This document shows positions 34,407 through 43,700 of a DNA stretch of 64,000 nucleotides, piece after piece (the first letter of the stretch is position 1; every line of letters begins with the position of its first letter). The position numbers and the translations under genes were made by a program. Under the pieces are notes generated by a model. It saw only the letters and a list, made by a program, of their open reading frames with translations, was not told the origin of the DNA and ran no database searches. This DNA comes from Pseudomonas putida. Its GTDB lineage: Bacteria > Pseudomonadota > Gammaproteobacteria > Pseudomonadales > Pseudomonadaceae. The DNA is taken from assembly GCF_003228315.1 (NCBI RefSeq), contig NZ_CP029693.1, forward strand, positions 6,358,501 through 6,422,500, read 5' to 3'.

Positions 34407-34429
34407 GCGCCGACGTGATCCGTCGGCGC
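34407..34429. other. Inverted repeat between amidohydrolase and isochorismatase genes
   Basis: GCGCCGACG / CGTCGGCGC form a 9-bp stem with a 5-nt loop in the 70-bp gap. There is no T-run on the plus strand (CAAAAGC follows), so it is more likely a processing or attenuation hairpin than a terminator; on the minus strand it is followed by TTTTTGG. Confidence 0.6.
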
Positions 34430-34463
34430 CAAAAGCAATAACCATCCACCAAGGAGTTTTTTC

Positions 34464-35087
34464 ATGAGCAACGTTCCTTACAAGCGCCTGAACAAAGACG
34501 ATGCCGTTGTACTGCTGGTCGATCACCAGACCGGTCTGATCTCGCTGGTGCAGGACTTCTCGCCCAACGAATTCAAGAACAACGTGCTGGCGCTGGGCGA
34601 CATCGCCAAGTTCTTCAAGCTGCCAACCATCCTCACCACCAGCTTCGACAAAGGTCCGAACGGCCCGATCGTGCCGGAGCTCAAGGCACAGTTCCCGGAT
34701 GCACCGTTCATTGCCCGTCCAGGCCAGATCAATGCCTGGGACAACGAAGACTTCGTCAAGGCCGTCAAGGCCACCGGCCGCAAGCAACTGATCATCGCCG
34801 GTGTGGTGACTGACGTATGCGTGGCGTTCCCGACCCTGTCGGCCATTGCCGAAGGTTTTGAAGTGTTCGTGGTGACCGATGCTTCCGGCACCTTCAACAC
34901 CACCGTGCAACAAGCAGCCTGGGCGCGCATGTCGGCCGCCGGTGCTCATCTGCTGAACTGGTTCGCCGTGGCCTGCGAGCTGCAAGTCGACTGGCGCAAC
35001 GACATGGAAGGCCTGGCCAACCTGCTGTCCGAACGCCTGCCTAACTACCGCAACCTGATCAACAGCTACACCACCTTTACCAAGTGA
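34464..35087 (+). CDS. Isochorismatase-family hydrolase (YcaC-like)
   Basis: A 207-residue cysteine hydrolase of the YcaC group. The catalytic Asp is D20 in 'VLLVDHQTGL' and the nucleophile C119 is in 'VVTDVCVAFPTLSA'. The middle position, usually Lys, seems to be Arg85 in 'IARPGQINAWD', a variation seen by eye that should be checked by alignment. Natural substrates of YcaC proteins are unknown. A good AAGGAG precedes the ATG. Confidence 0.9.
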   Translation: MSNVPYKRLNKDDAVVLLVDHQTGLISLVQDFSPNEFKNNVLALGDIAKFFKLPTILTTSFDKGPNGPIVPELKAQFPDAPFIARPGQINAWDNEDFVKAVKATGRKQLIIAGVVTDVCVAFPTLSAIAEGFEVFVVTDASGTFNTTVQQAAWARMSAAGAHLLNWFAVACELQVDWRNDMEGLANLLSERLPNYRNLINSYTTFTK

Positions 35088-35136
35088 TTGTCCGGCTGCC
35101 GGCCTCGGTCGGCAGCCTTTAAAAGATCGCTAAACC

Positions 35137-35240
35137 CTGTAGGAGCAAAGCTTGCTCGCGATGGTCGTCAACGATGACGCGGAGTATCTGAATCACCGCG
35201 GCGTTTGAGAGATCATCGCGAGCAAGCTTTGCTCCCACAG
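35137..35240. repeat. Paired REP palindromes (BIME)
   Basis: CTGTAGGAGCAAAGCTTGCT and AGCAAGCTTTGCTCCCACAG form an inverted pair directly before a strong terminator hairpin. Confidence 0.9.
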
Positions 35241-35242
35241 AA

Positions 35243-35286
35243 AAGCCCCTCGCCACACATTGCCGTGTGGCGAGGGGCTTTTTTTT
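35243..35286. terminator. Bidirectional rho-independent terminator
   Basis: A 16-bp perfect stem (AAGCCCCTCGCCACAC / GTGTGGCGAGGGGCTT) with a 6-nt loop, followed by TTTTTT on the plus strand and by TTTT on the minus strand. It ends the isochorismatase unit and the convergent esterase gene, whose stop codon begins at its edge. Confidence 0.95.
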
Positions 35287-36305
35287 CAGTTCAAGTGAGT
35301 CTTGAGCTCCAGCGCCGCCTGGCGCACCGCCGCTTTCACTTCAGGAATCTGGCTCAACGGGTTGAGCAAACCAAAGTCATGAATCATCCCGTTGTAACGC
35401 ACCGACGTCACCGGCACGCCGGCCGCATCCAGGTGGCGGGCATAACCTTCGCCTTCATCGCGCAACACGTCGAACTCGGCGGTCTGCACCAGCGCCGCCG
35501 GCAGGCCCTTGATCTGTTCGGCACTGGCGTTGAGTGGCGAGGCGTGGATCTGTGCGCGTTCGGCCGGGTTGGTGGTGTAGTTGTCCCAGAACCACTGCAT
35601 CATGCCCTTGGTCAGGAAGTGGCCCTCGGCAAATTGCTGGTACGAGCCGTTATCGAAGCCCGCGTTGGTCACCGGCCACATCAGCAGCTGAAAGCGCAGG
35701 GCCGGAGCGTTCTGTTCCTTGGCCATCAACGCCACCACCGCCGCCATGTTGCCGCCGACGCTGTTGCCGGCCACCGCCAGACGCTTGCCATCGACACCGA
35801 TTTCCCGGCCATGCTCGGCCACCCAACGCGTCGCGGCGTAGGCCTGGTTGATCGCGGTGGGGTACTGCGCTTCCGGCGACGGCGTGTAATCGACGTAGAC
35901 CGCGACAGCGCCGGAGCCCACCACCAGGTCGCGAATCAGCCGTTGGTGAGTCGGGAAATCCCCCAGCACCCAGCCGCCACCGTGGAAGAACATGAACACC
36001 GGCAACTCGCCCTTGACCTTGGCCGGACGGACGATCTTCAGGTTGATTGTTTGTTCACCGACCTTGATCGCGCGGTCACTGACGTCGACGCCGGACAGGT
36101 CCACCTTCACCGACGCCTGCGCACCGGTCAGCACCGCACGGGCGTCTTTCGGGCTCAGTTGTTCAAGGGGCTTGCCACCACCGGCGGCGAGGGCTTCGAG
36201 GAAGGCCTGGGTGTTGTGCTCGACGCCGGGGCTGCCAGCGGCAAAGGCATTGCCGACAGCGAAGGCGAGCAGGGTGGTGGTCAGGGACTTCTGGACGATG
36301 TTCAT
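35286..36305 (-). CDS. Exported alpha/beta hydrolase (HSL-type esterase/lipase)
   Basis: A 339-residue protein with an N-terminal signal peptide (ending 'AVGNAFAAG'), so it probably acts in the periplasm or outside. Hormone-sensitive-lipase signatures are present: 'FFHGGGWVLGDF' oxyanion motif, nucleophile 'GNSVGGNMA', Asp in 'FDVLRDEGEGYA', His in 'MIHDFGLL'. The ATG at 36305 has AAGGAAT upstream. It is divergent from a LysR gene, its likely regulator. Confidence 0.9.
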   Translation of the reverse strand: MNIVQKSLTTTLLAFAVGNAFAAGSPGVEHNTQAFLEALAAGGGKPLEQLSPKDARAVLTGAQASVKVDLSGVDVSDRAIKVGEQTINLKIVRPAKVKGELPVFMFFHGGGWVLGDFPTHQRLIRDLVVGSGAVAVYVDYTPSPEAQYPTAINQAYAATRWVAEHGREIGVDGKRLAVAGNSVGGNMAAVVALMAKEQNAPALRFQLLMWPVTNAGFDNGSYQQFAEGHFLTKGMMQWFWDNYTTNPAERAQIHASPLNASAEQIKGLPAALVQTAEFDVLRDEGEGYARHLDAAGVPVTSVRYNGMIHDFGLLNPLSQIPEVKAAVRQAALELKTHLN

Positions 36306-36429
36306 CGGGTAATTCCTTTTAGTCTGGTGGTTGGCGGCTCGTGTTTCGAGCCGATGTGCGCAGATTAATGAGGTGCCCAAATGAGAAAAAGCCGCTATAA
36401 AGCGTTTGACTGTCAACCAAGGTGTGACA

Positions 36430-37314
36430 ATGAACCCGTTCGAAGACATGCGTATCTTTTGCCAGGTCATGGAGTCCGGCAGCTTCACCGCTGCCGCCGA
36501 TCAATTGGGCCTGTCCAAGCAGTTTGTCAGCCGTCGTCTGATGCAGCTCGAAGAGCGCCTGGGCGTGCGCTTGCTCAACCGCTCCACGCGGCGCCTGGAC
36601 GTCACGCCGCTGGGCCAGAGTTATTACGAATCGGCCTTGCGCCTGCTGGGTGAGGTCGAACAGGTGGAGCAGGGCATCGCCGGGCAAACCACCGAACCGC
36701 GCGGCACCATTCGCGTCAGCGCGCCGCTATCGTTCGCCTTGGCGCATCTGGGCTGCCTGCTGCCGTTGTTCCTGCAGCGCTACCGTGACGTCACCGTGGA
36801 AGTGGATTTGAGCGATCGACCGGTGGACTTGCTCGGAGAGGGATACGACCTGGCGCTGCGCATCGGCACGCTGGAAGACTCGACGCTGATCGCCCGACGT
36901 ATCGCCTCCATCGAGCGGGTGTATTGCGCCAGCCCCGCGTACCTGGCCGAGCGCGGCACACCGCAAAAGCCCGAAGACCTGCACCAGCATGACTGCCTGC
37001 CTTACGGCCATGGACGCCAGGTGCAATGGCGCTTCGCGGGCCCGGGCAAGCCACTGGCGGTCAACGTCACCGGACGGATGCGGGTCAACAACGGCGAGTT
37101 GCTCAAGGACGCGGCGATGGCCGGGATGGGCATTACCTACCTGCCGACCTTTATCGTCGGTGCGGCATTGAAGGAGGGGAAGTTGGTGCCGGTGCTGGAC
37201 GAATTCCGACCGGAGCCGCTGACGTTGTCGGCGGTGTATCCGCAGCACCGGCAATCGTCGCGACCGGTGCAGGCGTTGATCGAGTTTTTGCGGGAGCGGC
37301 TGGATCGGGCATAA
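36430..37314 (+). CDS. LysR-family transcriptional regulator
   Basis: A 294-residue LysR protein (CrgA-like subgroup): HTH 'VMESGSFTAAADQLGLSKQF' and an effector domain with 'GEGYDLALRIG'. The ATG at 36430 with AAGGTG upstream is preferred over an in-frame start 24 bp earlier. It is divergent from the esterase gene across 124 bp. Confidence 0.9.
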   Translation: MNPFEDMRIFCQVMESGSFTAAADQLGLSKQFVSRRLMQLEERLGVRLLNRSTRRLDVTPLGQSYYESALRLLGEVEQVEQGIAGQTTEPRGTIRVSAPLSFALAHLGCLLPLFLQRYRDVTVEVDLSDRPVDLLGEGYDLALRIGTLEDSTLIARRIASIERVYCASPAYLAERGTPQKPEDLHQHDCLPYGHGRQVQWRFAGPGKPLAVNVTGRMRVNNGELLKDAAMAGMGITYLPTFIVGAALKEGKLVPVLDEFRPEPLTLSAVYPQHRQSSRPVQALIEFLRERLDRA

Positions 37315-37337
37315 GCGTTCTACAGGCAACCAAATAA

Positions 37338-37428
37338 CTGTAGGAGTGAGCCTGCTCGCGATGGCGGAGTGTCAGACAACATCGATGTTGAAGATCTGCC
37401 GTCATCGCGAGCAGGCTCGCTCCTACAG
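37338..37428. repeat. Paired REP palindromes (BIME)
   Basis: An inverted REP pair lies in the convergent gap between the LysR gene and the glycine-rich protein gene. Confidence 0.9.
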
Positions 37429-37441
37429 GGTACGGGGTAGA

Positions 37442-37951
37442 TCAGTTCGCGCGCTTGTCGTCCCCCGGTTCGCCACCAACATGAACGCCGCGATCGTCAC
37501 CGACTTCACCGGCGCGATGCACACCGTTGTCGTCACCGGCGCGATGCACGCCTTTGTCATCACCTGCACGGTGAACCCCGTGATCATCCCCCGGTTCGGA
37601 ATGGGTGCCGCTGCGGCCGGAGCTTGAGGCGCTGCCGCTGGAATGATCGCTGCCGCTATCACCACTGCTGCCGTGACCGCTGCCGCTTCCACCACTGCCT
37701 CCACTGCCACCGCTTCCGCCACCACCATTGCCGCCGCCGTGACCGCCACCGCCACCGCTGCCGCCGCCACCGCCGCCACCGCCGCCGCCACCGCCGCCGC
37801 CACCGCCGCCACCACCACCGCCACCGCCTCCACTACCTCCCTCCCTGGCATGGGCAGTCGACATATCTGACAGGCTGTCCGGAATCAAGACGGTAGACGC
37901 CGACAAAACTGCGCCAATAGCTACTGCAAGTAAAAGCTTGTTGAAGTGCAT
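37442..37951 (-). CDS. Exported glycine-rich protein with Asp/His repeats
   Basis: A 169-residue protein. An N-terminal signal peptide (cleavage near 'STAHAREGG') is followed by about 50 residues that are nearly all Gly with some Ser and His, then Ser/Gly/His/Asp sequence, and then a repeat 'GVHRAGDDKGVHRAGDDNGV' with further copies to the end. Low-complexity Gly and the acidic/His repeats suggest a secreted, possibly metal-binding or fibrous product. The gene lies 90 bp downstream of gspF on the same strand, so it may be a co-transcribed export substrate (inference). No relatives recognised. Confidence 0.7.
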   Translation of the reverse strand: MHFNKLLLAVAIGAVLSASTVLIPDSLSDMSTAHAREGGSGGGGGGGGGGGGGGGGGGGGGGGGSGGGGGHGGGNGGGGSGGSGGSGGSGSGHGSSGDSGSDHSSGSASSSGRSGTHSEPGDDHGVHRAGDDKGVHRAGDDNGVHRAGEVGDDRGVHVGGEPGDDKRAN

Positions 37952-38041
37952 GTCGTTCTCCGTTTTCTTCTTCGGGTGCAACGTGAAAGCACTGCAATTG
38001 AAGTCACAGTGCAACCCACAGCCCGCCCCAGTTCAGCGGGG

Positions 38042-39238
38042 TCAGTGAATGCTCGAAGCCAGTTCGAAAATCGGGATGTACATCAGGATGACGATCACCC
38101 CGATGAGCAGGCCGATGAAGGTCATCAGCAGGGGTTCGAACAGCCGCACGAACCATTCGATCCAGCGGCTGATTTCTTCGTCGTAGAAGTCGGCGCTGCG
38201 CTCCATCATTTGCCCCAGGTTGCCGGACTGTTCACCGGCGCGCAGCAGGCGCAGGGACACCGGGGTCACCAGGTGATTGAGTTCCAGCGCGGCCGACAGC
38301 GATTGCCCTTCGCGCACCCGTTCGCAGGCCTGGTCCAGGCGCGCGCGGGAGGCGGGGGTCAGCAGGTTGCGCACCATGCCCATGGCGGTGACCAGGGGAA
38401 TACCGCCTTGCAGCAGGATCCCCAGGGACCGGTAGAAGCGCGCCAGTTCGTACATGAAGATGCGCTGGTGGATCGCCGGGACTTTTTCGATCAGGCGATC
38501 CACTCCTCGGCGAAAGGACGGCTGGCGCTGAAGCAGGGCAATGCTGACGATGAAGGCCGCAAAGGCACCAAAGAACTCGCCCTGGTGAGCATGCAGGAAC
38601 ATGCCGCTGCTCATCAAAATCTGCGACAGCCACGGCAGGTTTTCGCCCAACCCTTCGAACACCAGGCTGAAGCGCGGCACCACATAGCCCATCAAAAACA
38701 GCACCACGCCGCCGCCGACGATCAGCAACAGCATGGGGTAGATCGAGGCGCTGACGATCTTCTGGCGAACCTCGTCCATGCGCTGGCGATAGCTGACATA
38801 GCGTCCCAGCGCGTCGCCCACGGCGCCGGTCTTTTCGCTGGACTGCACCAGCGCCACATACAGCGGCGGGAATACCGCCGACATCTGTCCCAGGGCCTGG
38901 GAAAACGATTTGCCTTCGTACAGCAGGCGCACCAGTTCGCTCAGGGTCTTGCGGGCCTGGGGCGCGCTTTCTTTTTCCGCGAGGCTTTCCAGCGCATCGA
39001 TCAAAGGCAGACCGGCATTGAGCAGGGTGGTCAGTTCCTGGCTGAACAGCACCAGGTTGAACGTCTCGCGCTGCTTGAGGCCCATGGCCCGCCAATGTCG
39101 TTCGGCGCGCAGGCTGACCACCCGCAAGCCCTGGTCTTCGGCAATGCGCCGGGCTTCGCTATGACCGGGCGCTTCGACGGTCATGGAAACCACACCGGCC
39201 TTGCCGACTGCTTTGAGGTGAAAGCGCATGGTCGCCAT
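38042..39238 (-). CDS. gspF: Type II secretion inner-membrane platform protein GspF
   Basis: A 398-residue polytopic protein of the GspF/PilC family: two repeated cytoplasmic helical domains and three transmembrane helices ('IYPMLLLIVGGGVVLFLMG' and the C-terminal 'FIGLLIGVIVILMYIPIF'). The signature 'LSELVRLLYEGKSFSQALGQ' and its second copy are present. It follows gspG by 5 bp. The exact start (ATG at 39238 or 39229) is uncertain. It is the only platform protein in the island, so it should serve the GspE/secretin operon encoded 14 kb away. Confidence 0.92.
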   Translation of the reverse strand: MATMRFHLKAVGKAGVVSMTVEAPGHSEARRIAEDQGLRVVSLRAERHWRAMGLKQRETFNLVLFSQELTTLLNAGLPLIDALESLAEKESAPQARKTLSELVRLLYEGKSFSQALGQMSAVFPPLYVALVQSSEKTGAVGDALGRYVSYRQRMDEVRQKIVSASIYPMLLLIVGGGVVLFLMGYVVPRFSLVFEGLGENLPWLSQILMSSGMFLHAHQGEFFGAFAAFIVSIALLQRQPSFRRGVDRLIEKVPAIHQRIFMYELARFYRSLGILLQGGIPLVTAMGMVRNLLTPASRARLDQACERVREGQSLSAALELNHLVTPVSLRLLRAGEQSGNLGQMMERSADFYDEEISRWIEWFVRLFEPLLMTFIGLLIGVIVILMYIPIFELASSIH

Positions 39239-39243
39239 TCTCG

Positions 39244-39708
39244 TCAATTCCAGTTGGTGACTTCGGCGTTTTCACCTTCGCCGCCGGCCTGTCCGTCCTT
39301 GCCCAGGGACAGCAGGTCGTACTCGCTGTGCTCGCCGGGGTAGCGGTAGGTGTAGGCGCGGCCCCATGGGTCCAGCGGCAGTTTTTTCTGCAGGTACGGG
39401 CCGGTCCAGTGGGCTTCATCGCTGGGCGCGGTGACCAGCGCCTGCAAGCCCTGTTCGGTCGATGGGTAATGACCGACTTCCAGGCGGTACAGGTCCAGGG
39501 CCTTGCCCAGGCCTTCTATTTGCGCCTTGGCCACTTTCACTTCGGAACGGCCCAGTTGCGCGAAGTACTTCGGCGCGACGATGCCGGCCAACAGCCCGAG
39601 CACCACCAGCACCACCAACAGTTCGAGCAGGGTGAACCCGCGCTGAGCTCGTGGTGAATGGACTTGTGCTGAACAAGCACGCGGGGCGAAAGACAGTCGC
39701 TGTTTCAT
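39244..39708 (-). CDS. gspG: Major pseudopilin GspG
   Basis: A 154-residue prepilin-like protein. An unusually long basic leader of about 23 residues ends in G, followed by the methylated-Phe segment 'FTLLELLVVLVVLGLLAGIV'. The globular part has 'YRLEVGHYPSTEQGLQALV' and 'DPWGRAYTYRYPGEHSEYDL', typical of GspG with its calcium site. It is the first gene of the gspG-gspF unit and is divergent from the transglycosylase gene. No prepilin peptidase is encoded in the window. Confidence 0.93.
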   Translation of the reverse strand: MKQRLSFAPRACSAQVHSPRAQRGFTLLELLVVLVVLGLLAGIVAPKYFAQLGRSEVKVAKAQIEGLGKALDLYRLEVGHYPSTEQGLQALVTAPSDEAHWTGPYLQKKLPLDPWGRAYTYRYPGEHSEYDLLSLGKDGQAGGEGENAEVTNWN

Positions 39709-39841
39709 GATGACCTCACTTAGTCGGCAGGAAGGGTCGCAGCTGATTTTTGTAATAGGGGCTTATGCAATTGCCATGCACAGCACCGACAAAGGCCGCA
39801 ACGCCTTCCTGAACCCCACGTACTACGGCCCTTTGCGCTTT

Positions 39842-39857
39842 CGGCACAGTGCTTGCG
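39842..39857 (+). promoter_or_regulatory. Putative sigma-54 promoter before the lytic transglycosylase gene
   Basis: CGGCACAGTGCTTGCG fits the -24/-12 pattern: GG at 39843-39844 and GC at 39855-39856 are exactly 10 bp apart, with GGCAC and TTGC conserved. It is 73 bp upstream of the ATG. Confidence 0.6.
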
Positions 39858-39891
39858 TATGGCTGACAAACGACCGGTCACTGGGGCATTT

Positions 39892-39907
39892 GCCCCATTT
39901 TTCAGGA
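39892..39907. promoter_or_regulatory. Perfect 16-bp palindrome between gspG and transglycosylase genes
   Basis: TGGGGCATTTGCCCCA is a perfect palindrome made of the same C4/G4 half-sites as the elements before mnxG and the secretion operon. It lies 184 bp upstream of gspG and 22 bp before the transglycosylase ATG, so it could serve either direction. Confidence 0.55.
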
Positions 39908-39928
39908 TCGGGCAGGGGAGGTAGAACA

Positions 39929-40537
39929 ATGAAAATTCTCACCGCGGGATTGCTCGGATTGACCTTGTTGGGCGGCAGCGTGCAGGCCGATGTCTTCATC
40001 TCGACAGACGCCAAAGGCAACTTGGTTCTTTCGAACGTTCACCGCCCCGGCCGCCATTACCAGAAGGTCATTCGCGAGCCCGAAGCCGCGGTGGTCAGCC
40101 TCGATCAGCAGCCACAGATGATTGCCGCCAGACCCTACGCCGAGCTGGTCTCGAAGGCGGCGGAGGCCAATCACCTGCCCGCGGCGTTGCTGCATGCGGT
40201 GATCCAGAACGAGTCCGGCTACAACCCCAGCGCGATGTCGCCCAAGGGTGCCGGTGGCCTGATGCAACTGATGCCCGACACCGCCCGCGAAATGGGCGTG
40301 ACCAACGTCTACGACCCCAAGGCCAACATCCAGGGCGGCGCGCGCTACCTCAAGCGCCTGATGACGATGTTCGACAACGACATGGCCCTCGCCGTGGCCG
40401 CCTACAACGCCGGCCCCCAGGCCGTGCTCAGCCGTGGCGGCGTGATCCCGCCGTTCGCCGAAACCCAGCGTTATGTCCCCAGCGTGTTGAACCAGTACCG
40501 GCGCCTGCAAGGGCTGTCGGCGGACGCGCCGTTGTAA
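39929..40537 (+). CDS. Exported lytic transglycosylase (SLT domain)
   Basis: A 202-residue periplasmic murein-cleaving enzyme with a short signal peptide, an N-terminal strand region ('DVFISTDAKGNLVLSNV', DUF4124-like) and an SLT domain: catalytic Glu in 'AVIQNESGYNPSAMSPKGA', 'GLMQLMPDTAREMGV', 'LAVAAYNAGPQAV'. The ATG has GGGGAGGT upstream. Such enzymes open the peptidoglycan for trans-envelope machines, which fits its place between gspGF and mnxG. Confidence 0.92.
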   Translation: MKILTAGLLGLTLLGGSVQADVFISTDAKGNLVLSNVHRPGRHYQKVIREPEAAVVSLDQQPQMIAARPYAELVSKAAEANHLPAALLHAVIQNESGYNPSAMSPKGAGGLMQLMPDTAREMGVTNVYDPKANIQGGARYLKRLMTMFDNDMALAVAAYNAGPQAVLSRGGVIPPFAETQRYVPSVLNQYRRLQGLSADAPL

Positions 40538-40555
40538 GTGAAAAAACGGGGCGGG

Positions 40556-40622
40556 TTTTCCCCAACATTGGGGCAAGGTAGCCCCGCCAAAAAAGTGGGG
40601 AAAAAGTGGGGAATTTCCCCCG
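40556..40622. promoter_or_regulatory. C4/G4 palindrome cluster upstream of mnxG (likely activator sites)
   Basis: TTTTCCCC-AACATT-GGGGCAA (40556-40576) has the same layout as two copies upstream of 52898. A second G4/C4 group follows: GTGGGGAAAAAGTGGGG and GGGGAATTTCCCC up to 40621. The first is centred about 107 bp before the -24 GG of the sigma-54 promoter, the usual place for an enhancer-binding protein. Confidence 0.7.
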
Positions 40623-40671
40623 ATGAATTAAGTGGCAATCCTAACTATCTGAAAATCTTGTGAAATTTTTG

Positions 40672-40687
40672 TGGCATGCGGATTGCT
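40672..40687 (+). promoter_or_regulatory. Sigma-54 (-24/-12) promoter of mnxG
   Basis: TGGCATGCGGATTGCT matches the TGGCAYR-N4-TTGCW consensus, with GG (40673-40674) and GC (40685-40686) 10 bp apart. It lies 71 bp upstream of the mnxG start. Confidence 0.8.
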
Positions 40688-40742
40688 CAAAAGTATTAGT
40701 CGAGAATTATTCCTGTGAGCCCCTACCTCGAGGCCCTTGATC

Positions 40743-43700
40743 ATGATCGGGATACACCACGTTCCTACCATTGTCCCTTGGCTTTTATTGGCCGCCTCGG
40801 TGTTCGGCATCGAGTTTGCGGAAGCGGCGGCGCGTTGTGAGCGCAACCTAGTGGCCAACGTCGTGGCGCTGGACCAGCCGCTGATGTTCAACCGCCTGGG
40901 GGCACAGAACGTTAACGGCATGATGTACGCCCTGCGCCGGGATGTGGTCGACGATCGCAATGTCTCGCTGGCCCAGGGCGGCGCGGCGGTGCCGGGCAAG
41001 GTATCGCTGCGGCCCGACAAGCGCCCGCGTCCGCTGGTGCTGCGGGTCGCTGCCGGCGAATGCCTGACCATCAACCTGCAGAACCTTCTGGCCTATCAGG
41101 CCAACCCGGGCTCCCATGAAGGCGGTGAGGAAGAAGAAGGCGAGGAAGAAGGCATCAACGTTGGCAACAACGATCAATTCAAGGTCGACGAGCAAGTCGC
41201 CGACCGCCATGTCGGTTTTCAGGTCAACGGCCTGCAGGCCGTCAACAGCATCGATGACATCTCCTCGTTCACCGGGCGCAACGCCAACACCCTGATCCTG
41301 CCCGGCGCCACCCGTTCCTATACCTTGTACGCCGAACGCGAAGGCGTGTTCGCCGTCAGCAGCCGTGGCGCAACCTTCGGTGGCGAAGGCGCGGCCGGCA
41401 ACGTCGCCAACGGCCTGTTCGGTCAAGTGGTGGTGTTGCCCAAGGGCGCTCGCAGTTATCGCAACACCGTGACCGAGGAAGAAATGCGCCTGGCCACCAC
41501 CGGTCGCACCCCGGCCGGCCAGCCGATCGTCGACTACCAGGCGCGCTACCCGCAGCGCGAGCCGTGGATCCGTGAAGGCAAGGCCGGATCGATGATCATC
41601 AACATGGTCGACGGCAACGAAATCATCTCCAGCGAAAGCGATGCGATCGTGATGGGCAGCAATGCCGATGGCAGCTTCCCGGCCGCGACTTATCCGCTGG
41701 AAGCCGTGGGCAAACGCAACCCGGCGATCCCCAATCGCCTGGAACCGTTCCGCGATTTCGCCTCGCAATTCCAGGATGAGACCGCCGCGACCCAGGCCTT
41801 CCCGGCGTACTGGGCCGACCCGGTGATGGCCCATGTGCTGGAGCCGACCCGCGATTCGTTCATGATCAACTACGGTTCCGGTGGCATGGGCGCCGAGGTG
41901 GTCGCCAACCGCCTGGGCGTGGGGCCGATGCACGATTGCCTGTCCTGCGCCTATGAAGAGTTCTTCCTCAGCTCCCACACCGTGGGCGACGTGGCGATGC
42001 TGGTGGACGTACCGGCCAACGCCGGCCTCGAAGGCATTACCCCAGGCCAGGTGCCGAGGGCCGATCAGATCGGAGTCAAGGCGACCATGGCGCTGTACCC
42101 GTCGGAGCCCTCCAACGTCAACCACAGCTACATCGGTGACTTCGTCAAATTCCGCAACACCCACAACGGCCACGAGCAGCACATCTTCCACCTGCACGGC
42201 CATCAGTGGCTGTTCAACCCCAACGACGACAACTCTGACTACGTGGACGCCCAAGGCATTGGCCCGGGCGCCGGCTACACCTATGAAATCGCCAACGGCG
42301 GCTCGGGCAACCGCAACCGGGTAGCGGGCGATGCGATCTATCACTGCCACTTCTATCCGCACTTCGCCCAGGGCATGTGGGCCATGTGGCGGGTGCACGA
42401 CGTGTTCGAAGAAGGCACCAAACTCGAAGTTTCACAGCAGGGCGCCGACGGCTTCCACAGCGAACCTTATGCACTGCGCAGCGGTAAGCCTGCGACCGGC
42501 GCGCGGGCCTTGCCCGATGGCGAAATTGTCGCCGGTACACCCATCCCGGCAGTCGTTCCGCTGCCCGGCAAAGCCATGCCGCCGATGCCAGGCAAAGTCG
42601 TGGTCATCCCGAAAATCGGCGAAACCCTGGTGGCCGCCAATGACGATGATCACGAGGAAGAAGACGACGATGACGGCGAACACCACGGCAGTGGCTCGCA
42701 AGCCATCGGTTCGCTGGCGCTGGTCGATCGCAGCGAAGCCAACCGCAATGCCGACGGCAGCCTGAAAAACCCTGGTTATCCATTCTGGATCGGCGGCATG
42801 GAAACCTCCGTCGGCCAGCGCCCACCGACCCCGCCGCTGGACATGCTCGACGCCGCCAAGGCCCAGAGCCTCAAGGCCTCGGGCAAAGCCCTGTGGGCCA
42901 ACCTCGACCCGAACCAGTCCGGTGGTTGGGACGGCGGATTGGGTCGTCATTCCCTGGACGGTTTCTCCGCCGGGGGCGAAGCCAACACTGTCACCACGTC
43001 CCTGGATTTCTCCAAGGAAGTGACCCGCGCCAAGCCGCTGTACCTGCCGGAAGAGGGCACCGAAGTCGAACAGGCGGCCATGGCCTTCCATGCCAAGAAA
43101 GACCACCCAAGCTATGCCTTGCTGCCGGGCAACCAGATCGTGGCGCGCAACTTCCGCACCAACGGCGCCTTGCCGGTGGCCGGTGCGCCGTACTACGAAC
43201 CTTGCATGGATGACCGGCAAAAACGCCTGACCAGCAGTGCCGGCACAGGTGAGTTCAACAGCGGCGAGCGCATCGACGGCCTGTCGTTCACCGGCTCCTC
43301 GACCTTCACCGCCGACCGTCCACGGATCTACAAGGCGGCGAACATTCAGTTCGACGCGGTGTACAACAAGGTCGGCTACCACTTCCCGCAAGCACGCATT
43401 CTCGCGTTGTGGGAAGACGCCTGGCCGGTGATCACCAAGCAGCGTCCGCCAGAGCCGCTGGTGATGCGCATGAACACCTTCGACTGCGTTCAGTACCAGC
43501 AAACCAACCTGGTACCGGCCACCTATGAAATGGACGATTACCAGGTGCGTACGCCGACCGACGTGATCGGCCAGCACATCCACCTGCCGAAATGGGACCT
43601 GACCGCGGCCGACGGTTCGGCCAACGGCTGGAACTATGAAGACGGCGTGCTTTCTCCGGGTGCCGTACAAGAGCGCATCCACGCCATCCGCGAATACAAC

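Noticed and set aside
37442..37951. Glycine-rich protein considered as a csgA/csgB curlin
   Set aside because: It lacks the Ser/Gln/Asn-spaced curlin repeats; kept only as a possible substrate by position.
39721..39800. Minus-strand sigma-54 promoter for gspG
   Set aside because: Candidate GG/GC pairs are 11 bp apart instead of 10 or lack the conserved flanks; none could be supported.
40538..40625. G/C-rich palindromes after the transglycosylase gene taken as its rho-independent terminator
   Set aside because: There is no T-run after the stems, and the same TTTTCCCC-N6-GGGG design recurs upstream of 52898 next to a sigma-54 promoter, so a regulatory role is more likely.
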